This document shows positions 1 through 5,526 of a DNA stretch of 9,380 nucleotides, piece by piece (position 1 is the first letter of the stretch; each line of letters opens with the position of its first letter). The DNA is from Candidatus Pacearchaeota archaeon UBA284 (GTDB taxonomy: Archaea; Nanobdellota; Nanobdellia; Pacearchaeales; UBA284). The stretch covers positions 1-9,380 of the forward strand of contig DAKN01000043.1 of assembly GCA_002499185.1 (NCBI GenBank), written 5' to 3'. The notes under the pieces were generated by a model. It searched no databases, was not told the origin of the DNA, and worked only from the letters and a program-made list of their open reading frames with translations. The position numbers and the translations under genes are program-made.

Positions 1-375
1 GATTTTGATAAATCACTTGCCTTGATCAAATTAATTCAACCAGATATTGTTAACTTGTCAAGATTCTGGCCAATGCCTGGAACAAAAGCAGCAGAATTAA
101 AGCCATTGAATAAAGATATAATTTTTGAAAGAAGCAAAATTATGAAAAATTTAATCGATGAAATTGCTGTTGAAAAAAATAAAAAATTTATTGGCAGAGA
201 ATTTAAAATATTGATTGATGAAAAAAGCACTAGAGGAAATTTAATTGGAAGAAATGAAAACTACAAGCAGATTTTGCTTCCCCTAAATCAAAAAAATGTC
301 AAGATTGGAAATAAAGTAAAAGTTAGAATTATTGGTGCAACAAAGAACGATTTAAGAGGAAGGATTATTGATTAA
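1..375 (+). CDS. tRNA methylthiotransferase, MtaB/CDKAL1-like (archaeal), C-terminal part
   Basis: The reading frame is open from the first base, so the gene is truncated by the window edge and only the last 124 residues are visible. They match the end of the archaeal radical SAM methylthiotransferases that convert t6A to ms2t6A at position 37 of ANN-decoding tRNAs. Visible landmarks are the end of the radical SAM domain with the family-typical stretch SRFWPMPGTKAA (residues 20-31), a helical linker with ERSKIM and IAVEKNKKFIG (about 43-65), and a TRAM RNA-binding domain (about 63-124) with GREFKILIDE, GRNENYK and the closing VKVRIIGATKNDLRGRII. The Cys clusters for the two Fe-S centres would lie upstream of the window. 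The gene ends 24 bp before a convergent gene. Family assignment is firm; exact substrate is inferred from the family. Confidence 0.93.
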   Translation, partial: DFDKSLALIKLIQPDIVNLSRFWPMPGTKAAELKPLNKDIIFERSKIMKNLIDEIAVEKNKKFIGREFKILIDEKSTRGNLIGRNENYKQILLPLNQKNVKIGNKVKVRIIGATKNDLRGRIID

Positions 376-399
376 TTGTTATTTATTTAAATTCTCAAA

Positions 400-741
400 C
401 TATTTGATTATGTCGTGTTCCTTTAGGTATTTCAATCTTGGCAAATATTTATCTAATTCCTGTTTAAGCTCTCTCATCTTGTGCTCAAGGTTTTCTATCC
501 TATTTGATTTATCTTTTTCTCTTCTATTTATTTCAGAGGATAATATGTTTAAAAGAGGATTATATTGTGCATATACTTTTTCTGTTAGTTCCTTAACTTT
601 TTCAGGATCAGAACGATGTTCTGATTCAATACTACTTAAACGGAGTTCTCGTATCCGTTCTATTCCACGAGAATATTCACACAATTCACTAGGTTTAAAT
701 TTATACGGATGTTTAAGTTTTTCTGTTAATGTTTCACCCAT
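400..741 (-). CDS. Small charged coiled-coil protein, function unknown
   Basis: A 113-residue protein that I do not recognise. It is rich in Glu, Lys and Arg. Residues about 22-56 (charged, containing GIERIRELRLSSIE) and about 62-108 (INRREKDKSNRIENLEHKMRE and following) look like amphipathic helices, probably coiled coil. There is no signal peptide, membrane segment or Cys pair. The ATG at 739-741 is supported by a TATA-like CTTATAAA at 763-770 on the same strand, centred about 25 bp upstream, which would give a leaderless mRNA. The opposite strand over the same bases is also open (368-751), but its translation is Ser/Cys/Phe-rich and looks like an antisense shadow. The gene converges with the methylthiotransferase gene. 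It could be a lineage-specific structural or nucleic-acid-associated protein, but nothing in it decides this. Confidence 0.68.
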   Translation of the reverse strand: MGETLTEKLKHPYKFKPSELCEYSRGIERIRELRLSSIESEHRSDPEKVKELTEKVYAQYNPLLNILSSEINRREKDKSNRIENLEHKMRELKQELDKYLPRLKYLKEHDIIK

Positions 742-762
742 CTTTTTCTAAGTTTTTCATTC

Positions 763-770
763 TTTATAAG
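763..770 (-). promoter_or_regulatory. TATA-like box for the coiled-coil gene at 400-741
   Basis: On the minus strand this reads CTTATAAA. Its centre is about 25 bp upstream of the ATG at 741, the distance at which archaeal transcription normally starts, so the transcript would begin at or next to the start codon. There is no Shine-Dalgarno in front of that ATG, which agrees with leaderless translation. Confidence 0.5.
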
Positions 771-857
771 GATTGTTGAATTTTAGTATATATCCAAGAT
801 ATTATTAATCTTATTGAGCTTTTATCAATTTTATTATATACTTCTTTATGATAATTA

Positions 858-865
858 TTATAAAT
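858..865 (+). promoter_or_regulatory. TATA-like box for the small gene at 886-1185
   Basis: TTATAAAT centred about 24-25 bp before the ATG at 886, again placing the transcription start at the start codon. A second box-like stretch (TATATA at 787-792) lies about 25 bp before an alternative TTG start at 814. The two starts therefore cannot be separated by promoter spacing alone, but ATG is the expected codon for a leaderless message. Confidence 0.45.
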
Positions 866-885
866 GCTTAGATGCCCTAATTAAA

Positions 886-1185
886 ATGGCAAAGGGAATT
901 AAATGTATAAGAACAGAGAAATTTTTATCTTTTTTATCTATTTTAGAATTAGAAGATGAAAGTCGTATCAAACTAGAATCCCTTGTAAGAAAACATAATA
1001 TTTTTGATATGTTTAAATTAAAAAAACAATTAAATCTTAAAATAAATATTTTAAGGCATGGCAATCACGAAAATAGAGATTTAAAACAATACTTAGATGC
1101 TTATAATATCATAGCCAAATATGAAATGGAAATGACTGAACAAGAAATTTCAAATCCCTCATTATATTGCCATTACAGAAGATAA
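886..1185 (+). CDS. Hypothetical 99-residue basic protein
   Basis: I do not recognise this protein. From ATG 886 it starts MAKGIKCIRTEKFLSFLSIL, continues with charged helical stretches (ELEDESRIKLESLVRKHNIF; KLKKQLNLKINILRHGNHEN) and ends with NPSLYCHYRR. It is predicted soluble and mainly helical. The frame stays open upstream to a TTG at 814, which would add 24 residues very rich in Tyr and Phe. That extension reads like AT-rich promoter DNA, and the TATA-like box at 858-865 lies inside it, so I prefer ATG 886. The gene is divergent from the coiled-coil gene at 400-741 and convergent with the TrmB-type gene. No conserved motif was seen, so it may be a lineage-specific gene. Confidence 0.55.
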   Translation: MAKGIKCIRTEKFLSFLSILELEDESRIKLESLVRKHNIFDMFKLKKQLNLKINILRHGNHENRDLKQYLDAYNIIAKYEMEMTEQEISNPSLYCHYRR

Positions 1186-1281
1186 AAAATTAAGAGAAAA
1201 ATTCAAAAATTAGATAGCCTTTTCTATTTAAACAAATATTATTTGCCTCTCTTTCTTTTTGTGCTTGAATTTTGCCCAAGT

Positions 1282-2094
1282 TTATTTAAGCTTGTTTAAA
1301 GGAGTCATCTTTTCCCAGGTATCGCCAAAAATCTGGTGAATTGCCTGCGCAAAGAATGGACTGTTTGCCCATATTCCTACATCGTAATTTGGATGGACTT
1401 CTTCATCGTCAAGAGGCATAAACATCATTTCCTTGCCATCTGATAAAGCAAATCTGGCCTTAAAATTGCCTGATCTTACTTCTGCATATTTAGCAAGTTC
1501 TTTTGCAGCAACCATGTTTTTTGAACTTATTGGAGCTGCTATTCTTATTGATACGCCTCTTTTCTTTGCTTTTTCCAATCCTGCTTTCAATGCTTCAAAA
1601 TGTTTGTTCAAACCATCGGATGTTGTTACAATTGTAACATGTTTGGTTGCATTTCTTAGCATCATATCAAGATGGTTGTCTATATTATTTTTTCCTTTAA
1701 CCGCACCGCTTAAATCTGTTGGCTCAACATATTTTATTCCAGAGCTATACAATGTTGAAAGCTCTTCTAAAACATCAGAACCTTTTAATTCATCTAAGCG
1801 TTTGTTTGTTTCATGAGCATCTCTTACAACACTTTTCTTTACTCGCTCAACAACTTCTGTTGGTTTTAATGCAACAAACTTTATTGGTTTGCCTAATTTT
1901 AAAACAACAAAACCTTTTTTTTCTAAGCTTTCAAGAATGTCATAAGTTCTAGATCTTGGAACATTGCTTATATTACTTAATTCTCCGGCTGTTGAAACTC
2001 CACGAGAAAGCAATGCACTCCATACCTTGACTTCGTATTGATTCAAGCCAAAAATTTTCCTTAATCTGCCCAAAAATTCTTCTTTTAAAACCAT
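1282..2094 (-). CDS. TrmB-family transcriptional regulator
   Basis: A 270-residue protein with the two-part architecture of archaeal TrmB-type regulators. Residues about 8-75 form a winged helix-turn-helix: LGRLRKIFGLNQYEVKVWSALL, then the recognition region around NVPRSRTYDILESLEKKGFV, and the wing KLGKPIKFVALKP. A short helical linker follows (about 80-112). The C-terminal part (about 115-270) resembles the TrmB effector/PLD-like domain, with alternating strands and helices (KHVTIVTTSDG, EKAKKRGVSIRIAAPI, EVRSGNFKARFALSDGKEMMF) and ends IFGDTWEKM. In characterised family members this half binds sugars or mediates oligomerisation. The ligand and targets here cannot be read from sequence. ATG 2094 is the first good start, since an in-frame stop lies about 30 bp upstream. 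The gene looks somewhat more GC-rich than its neighbours and probably has its own promoter in the 89 bp gap after ileS. Confidence 0.9.
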   Translation of the reverse strand: MVLKEEFLGRLRKIFGLNQYEVKVWSALLSRGVSTAGELSNISNVPRSRTYDILESLEKKGFVVLKLGKPIKFVALKPTEVVERVKKSVVRDAHETNKRLDELKGSDVLEELSTLYSSGIKYVEPTDLSGAVKGKNNIDNHLDMMLRNATKHVTIVTTSDGLNKHFEALKAGLEKAKKRGVSIRIAAPISSKNMVAAKELAKYAEVRSGNFKARFALSDGKEMMFMPLDDEEVHPNYDVGIWANSPFFAQAIHQIFGDTWEKMTPLNKLK

Positions 2095-2133
2095 TTTATG
2101 TTTTATTACACTATAATGATATCAAAGTTAGAT

Positions 2134-2149
2134 ATACCCAGTATTTAAA
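2134..2149 (-). promoter_or_regulatory. Probable promoter of the TrmB-type gene with a possible operator
   Basis: On the minus strand TTTAAATA (2142-2149) is a good archaeal TATA box, preceded by an AAAGG stretch. Its centre is about 51 bp from the ATG, which predicts a leader of about 26 nt without a Shine-Dalgarno. Overlapping its downstream edge is a short inverted repeat, ATAC-N3-GTAT (2134-2144). Repressor sites in archaea often sit here, so autoregulation is possible, but the arms are only 4 bp and the operator call is weak. Confidence 0.4.
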
Positions 2150-2183
2150 CCTTTTTATATTTCACTATTAAGAAATGACTTTT

Positions 2184-5036
2184 TTATAAAATATTAAATA
2201 AAATTTCAAAAGTTTTTCCTTTTATTTCTTTTTTTGCAGAGAATTTATATCCCGATTTAGCTGTTTCTTCAATTGAGAATTTCTTTGCATTTACCTTTTC
2301 AATTATTTGTTTTTTATTTTTCTCTATTCCAGATTTTAATTCTTTTGGCAATACTAAAAGTAAATCAATTTCCTGTTCTTTTATCAATTTAGCATTTTTT
2401 CTCTCGCTTTGGATTGCCCTTGTTAATTCTCTTGCAAATCCCTCTGCTTCCAAATCTTTTGTTAATTTAGTATCTAATTTTATAATTATTTTATTTTCTT
2501 TTGTTGTTTTTATTTCCAATTTTTTTACATTCAATTGAGTTAGGATTATTTTTTCAAATTCCTTGTTTATTTTTTCTTTTGTTGTTATTTTTGCACTTGC
2601 CAAGGGCCATTTCAAACCTATTTTTTCTTCGTCCCTCTTGGCTAATCCAGTTACGATTATATCAAAAACATTTTGCATTTCTACTTCTAGTTTTTCATCT
2701 ATCAATTTTCCATCATGTTTTGGCCATTCTGTAAGATGGATTGATTCTTCTACTATTTTTTTCTGCTTTAGGTTTTGCCATATGCTTTCTGTAACAAAAG
2801 GCATTATTGGTGCACATAATTTTATCAAATCAAAATAAACTTTTTTTATTACCTTTTTTGCATCTTCGTCATCTTCTGAGATTCTGTCTCTTACAAGCTG
2901 AATATAACCTCTACTAAATGAATTAAGCCAGAAATCCTGTAATGATTTAGATGCCAGATGAGGATGAAGATTTTCTAATTCTGTTGTAACCTTCATTATT
3001 AATGAATTTAATTTTGAAATTATCCATTTATCTTCAACATTTTTTAAATTATTTATCTTTATTTCCCCATTATAATTTTCTCCACTATAATCAATTAATT
3101 TGCTTAAATTATAAAGAATATTAATATTATTTTGCGGTTCCTTAAGTGCATTAAATCCAAATCTTAATTCCTGTGTAGGATCTTGCGAGCAATACAACAA
3201 TCTCAAAGAATCTGCACCGATTTTTGCAACAGCATCGTCAAACCAAATTGCATTCCCCTTGCTTTTATGCATCTCTTCGCCCTTTTCATCTTTTAAAGTT
3301 TCATAACCAAGAATTGATTTAAATGGTGCCTTTCCAGTAAGCATAATACCTGCCCACATTATTGCATTAAACCAGCCACGAAATTGCCCTGGCATGTTTT
3401 CACAAATGAATTCTGCAGGGTACCATTGCTGCCAATATTTTTTATCTGTTAAATAATTTAATGTTGAAAACATTACAATGCCGGCATCAAGCCAGGCATC
3501 TCCAACGTCTGGAATTCTTGATACTTCTTTCTTGCATTTAGGACATTTTATTTTAATTTCATCAATCCATGGCCTATGCAGTTCAGGAAGCTTATCTACT
3601 ATTTTTTTATCAATTGCTTTTTCTTTCAATTCCTCCAAACTTCCAATGACTTCAATATTTCCACAAGAACACTCCCATATTGGTAAAGGCAAACCCCAAT
3701 ATCTTTTTCTTGATATAAGCCAATCACCCATATTTTCAAACCAATCTTCTTGTCTTGTTTTTCCATATTCTGGAAACCAATTTATACTTAGATTTTCTTT
3801 AATCAAATTATCGCGCATTCCCTCGCATTTAATATACCATTCATCAACTAATCTGAAAACTAATTCTTCTCCGCAACGCCAACAATGTGGATATCTATGT
3901 CTGTATGATTCAATTTTATAGACAAAACTTCTTTCGTCCAAATCCTCTAGAACTTCTTTATTTACTAAATCATATTTTTTTCCTGAAAAATTTCCAAATC
4001 CCTTCAAAAATACAGCATCTTCTCCTAGGGGGGATATTTTTGGAAGTTTAAGTTTTGTTCCTAAATCATAATCTTCTGCACCACATCCTGGAGCAATATG
4101 AACTATTCCTGTTCCTTCTTCTCCCGACGCTAAATCCCAAATAACAACTTTATGTTTTGTTTTATTTTTACTTTGCTCTTCAAGATTTTCATAAGGCATT
4201 TCATATTCTGTATTTTCAAGTTCTTTTCCGGTTTTATTAGAAACGATATTATATTCTCCCTTTAATTCAGATAATCTTGATTCTGCAAGCCAATAATAAT
4301 TTCCTTCATTTTCTACTTTTACATAATTTAAATTTTCATTTACTGCTATTGCGATATTTGCTGGAACTGTCCAGGGTGTTGTTGTAAAAATCAAAAAATA
4401 TGTATTTTCTTCTCCCTTTATTGGGAATCTCATAAACAAAGCCTTATGGCTTACTTCTTTATAGCCCTCTGTTGCAATATCGTGTTTTGAACTTGCTGTT
4501 CCACAACGCCAGCACCATGGAACTGCATCTTTTCCTTTGTAAAGCCACCCTTTTTCAAAATATTTTTTCAAAAGATGCCAATTATGGAGATTATTATTAT
4601 CGGTCATAGTGTAATAAGAATTATCCCAATTCATCCATTGCCCCAATTTAATTGATTGTTCTGTTTGTATTTTTGAGAATTTTTCCACTCTTTTCTTGCA
4701 TGCTTGAACAAAATTCAAGATTCCGAATTTCTCTATGTCTTTTTTGTTCTTTAATCCAAGTTCTTTTTCTTCCTCTCTTTCAATCCATAATCCCTGGCAA
4801 TCAAAACCATTCTGATAACGTTGATCAAATCCCTGCATTGCTTTAAATCTTTGAAATAAATCCTTATATGTTCTGCCCCAGGCATGGTGAACACCCATTG
4901 GATTATTTGCAGTTATCGGACCATCTATAAAACTCCATTTTTTCTTGCCTTTATTTTTCTTCTGGAGTTTTTCAAATATCTTATTTGCAGTCCAAAAATT
5001 TAATGTTTCTGTTTCTATCTGTGTGAAATTATACAT
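2184..5036 (-). CDS. ileS: Isoleucyl-tRNA synthetase with altered HIGH and KMSKS motifs
   Basis: A 950-residue class I synthetase that charges tRNA-Ile with isoleucine in the cytoplasm. Landmarks in order: the nucleotide-binding signature PITANNPMGVHHAWGR (40-55), where GVHH at 48-51 replaces the usual HIGH; a Cys pair CWRC (175-178); the CP1 editing domain with TTTPWT (218-223) and GTGIVHIAPGCGAEDY (308-323), whose Asp322 matches the conserved editing-site Asp; a second CWRC (386-389) and Cys pairs near 456-458 and 498-501; DAWLDAG (513-519); QFRGWFNAIMW (551-561); the second signature EMHKSKGN (588-595) in place of KMSKSxGN; then the anticodon-binding helical domain (about 660-800) and a C-terminal appendix. 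Length is normal for the family and the frame is unbroken. The substitutions occur as a matched pair and the rest is well conserved, so I read this as a functional variant. ATG 5036 follows a TATA-like box at leaderless spacing. Confidence 0.97.
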   Translation of the reverse strand: MYNFTQIETETLNFWTANKIFEKLQKKNKGKKKWSFIDGPITANNPMGVHHAWGRTYKDLFQRFKAMQGFDQRYQNGFDCQGLWIEREEEKELGLKNKKDIEKFGILNFVQACKKRVEKFSKIQTEQSIKLGQWMNWDNSYYTMTDNNNLHNWHLLKKYFEKGWLYKGKDAVPWCWRCGTASSKHDIATEGYKEVSHKALFMRFPIKGEENTYFLIFTTTPWTVPANIAIAVNENLNYVKVENEGNYYWLAESRLSELKGEYNIVSNKTGKELENTEYEMPYENLEEQSKNKTKHKVVIWDLASGEEGTGIVHIAPGCGAEDYDLGTKLKLPKISPLGEDAVFLKGFGNFSGKKYDLVNKEVLEDLDERSFVYKIESYRHRYPHCWRCGEELVFRLVDEWYIKCEGMRDNLIKENLSINWFPEYGKTRQEDWFENMGDWLISRKRYWGLPLPIWECSCGNIEVIGSLEELKEKAIDKKIVDKLPELHRPWIDEIKIKCPKCKKEVSRIPDVGDAWLDAGIVMFSTLNYLTDKKYWQQWYPAEFICENMPGQFRGWFNAIMWAGIMLTGKAPFKSILGYETLKDEKGEEMHKSKGNAIWFDDAVAKIGADSLRLLYCSQDPTQELRFGFNALKEPQNNINILYNLSKLIDYSGENYNGEIKINNLKNVEDKWIISKLNSLIMKVTTELENLHPHLASKSLQDFWLNSFSRGYIQLVRDRISEDDEDAKKVIKKVYFDLIKLCAPIMPFVTESIWQNLKQKKIVEESIHLTEWPKHDGKLIDEKLEVEMQNVFDIIVTGLAKRDEEKIGLKWPLASAKITTKEKINKEFEKIILTQLNVKKLEIKTTKENKIIIKLDTKLTKDLEAEGFARELTRAIQSERKNAKLIKEQEIDLLLVLPKELKSGIEKNKKQIIEKVNAKKFSIEETAKSGYKFSAKKEIKGKTFEILFNIL

Positions 5037-5058
5037 GCTATATTGATAACGAAAATTG

Positions 5059-5066
5059 TTTAAAAA
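5059..5066 (-). promoter_or_regulatory. TATA-like box of ileS
   Basis: On the minus strand this reads TTTTTAAA, directly preceded by GAAACC, which would occupy the TFB recognition element position. The centre is about 26 bp from the ileS ATG at 5036, so the mRNA is probably leaderless. No Shine-Dalgarno precedes the ATG. Confidence 0.5.
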
Positions 5067-5081
5067 GGTTTCTTAGAAACC
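5067..5081. promoter_or_regulatory. Perfect 15-bp palindrome abutting the ileS TATA box
   Basis: GGTTTC-TTA-GAAACC: 6-bp arms with a 3-bp centre, immediately upstream of the ileS TATA-like box and covering the TFB recognition position. Binding of a dimeric protein here would affect TFB/TBP loading. An operator role is inference; the palindrome is directly visible. Confidence 0.4.
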
Positions 5082-5087
5082 AATTAT

Positions 5088-5126
5088 AAAAAAATAAAAA
5101 AACGCTCAAAAATCCGAAGATTTTTG
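5088..5126 (-). terminator. Hairpin plus T-tract terminator after the acidic-protein gene
   Basis: On the minus strand an 8-bp stem (CAAAAATC / GATTTTTG) closes a TTCG loop, giving the very stable cUUCGg tetraloop in RNA. After AGCG comes a 15-nt tract of T interrupted by one A (5088-5102). Archaeal RNA polymerase terminates mainly on T-tracts, so this is a plausible end for the rpoL-to-acidic-protein transcript. It also separates that transcript from ileS, whose promoter follows directly. Confidence 0.6.
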
Positions 5127-5132
5127 GCGCAC

Positions 5133-5151
5133 AGAAAATCATAGATTTTCT
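5133..5151. repeat. Inverted repeat AGAAAATC-N3-GATTTTCT
   Basis: Perfect 8-bp arms around ATA, located between the acidic-protein stop codon and the terminator hairpin. The identical pair of arms recurs at 5581-5603. It may be a second stem in the 3' untranslated region that assists termination or protects the mRNA end. Confidence 0.45.
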
Positions 5152-5174
5152 AGTAGAAAAAAATTATAGAAAAT

Positions 5175-5339
5175 TTACCACTCTTCTTCATCCCCTAAAT
5201 CTTCATCTTCCTCAGCATCGTCATATTCTGGTTCTTTCTTCACGTTTTTATCTATCTTTGGCGTTTCTTCTTCAAATTCTTCTGATTCCTCTTCTGTGTC
5301 TTCTTCCAAATCTTCTTCAAATTCTTCCTCTTTAGCCAT
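5175..5339 (-). CDS. Very acidic 54-residue protein
   Basis: The protein runs from MAKEEEFEEDLEED to DEDLGDEEEW. More than half of its residues are Glu or Asp, with one short basic patch (KIDKNVKKE, about 28-36) and a terminal Trp. It is almost certainly disordered and soluble. The start is decided by an AAGGAGG Shine-Dalgarno at 5345-5351, five bases before the ATG, the best ribosome binding site in the window. It lies 70 bp downstream of the eL41 gene, and a hairpin/T-tract terminator follows about 50 bp after its stop. The function is unknown. Charge and size would suit a chaperone for basic ribosomal proteins or an acidic peptide of the transcription or proteasome machinery, but that is speculation. 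The low-complexity Glu codons could make it look convincing by chance; the ribosome binding site argues otherwise. Confidence 0.7.
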   Translation of the reverse strand: MAKEEEFEEDLEEDTEEESEEFEEETPKIDKNVKKEPEYDDAEEDEDLGDEEEW

Positions 5340-5344
5340 ATTAA

Positions 5345-5351
5345 CCTCCTT
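5345..5351 (-). promoter_or_regulatory. Strong Shine-Dalgarno for the acidic-protein gene
   Basis: AAGGAGG on the minus strand, 5 nt from the ATG at 5339, is a near-perfect complement of the 16S rRNA 3' end. Other genes here have weak sites or appear leaderless. A TATA-like AAATATAAA at 5361-5369 lies about 26 bp before the ATG, which would make the message leaderless and the site useless. The Shine-Dalgarno therefore suggests read-through transcription from rpoL/eL41 or from a box further upstream. Confidence 0.65.
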
Positions 5352-5409
5352 ATTTCATTATTTATATTTTAATACAAATACTATTATGTGTTTTAATTTA
5401 TTTTAAATT

Positions 5410-5526
5410 TTATCTAGCAGCCATTCTTCTTTGTTTTCTTTTTCTCTTTTCTCTTCTCATTCTTTTTCTCTGCCATTTCCATCTCATCTGTCTTTTCTTT
5501 TTCCATCTTCTGCTGCTTCTTTTCAT
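5410..5526 (-). CDS. rpl41e: Large-subunit ribosomal protein eL41
   Basis: A 38-residue, extremely basic peptide and one of the smallest ribosomal proteins known. It starts MKRSSRRWKKKRQ and continues with MRWKWQRKRMRREKRKRK, ending MAAR. From the internal Met at residue 14 it lines up with eukaryotic eL41 (25 residues, MRAKWRKKRMRRLKRKRRK-type). The 13-residue leader with RxWKKK resembles the longer archaeal form as I remember it from Thermococcales, so I chose the ATG at 5524-5526. In ribosome structures eL41 is a single helix buried near an intersubunit bridge. The start codon overlaps the TGA of the preceding 35-codon ORF as ATGA. A weak AAGG lies 13 nt upstream and a TATA-like TAAATTTAA at 5542-5550. 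The gene is too short for usual ORF length cut-offs and is easily missed. Confidence 0.9.
   Translation of the reverse strand: MKRSSRRWKKKRQMRWKWQRKRMRREKRKRKQRRMAAR

Noticed and set aside
368..751. Plus-strand ORF of 127 codons opposite the coiled-coil gene
   Set aside because: It overlaps almost entirely the minus-strand ORF with normal charged composition, its own translation is rich in Ser, Cys and Phe, and it would overlap the end of the methylthiotransferase gene. It is best read as an antisense shadow.
814..885. N-terminal extension of the 886-1185 gene from a TTG start
   Set aside because: The added residues are Tyr/Phe-rich and match AT-rich promoter DNA, and a TATA-like box at leaderless spacing before ATG 886 lies within the extension. 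It cannot be fully excluded, because another TATA-like stretch lies about 25 bp before the TTG.
1186..1281. Defined terminator between the convergent genes at 886-1185 and 1282-2094
   Set aside because: T-rich runs occur on both strands (for example 1247-1260 on the plus strand) and probably do end transcription, but no clear hairpin is present and the runs are not distinct enough from background to place a boundary.
5175..5339. Identity of the acidic peptide with eukaryotic DSS1/SEM1
   Set aside because: Both are small, acidic and contain Trp, but the match is only compositional. The spaced aromatic residues that define DSS1 are not present.
5422..5505. Alternative Lys/Glu-rich frame over the eL41 gene (MEKEKTDEMEMAEKK...)
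   Set aside because: It is short and low in complexity, while the overlapping frame gives a recognisable eL41 with its conserved RWKW and KRMRR core.
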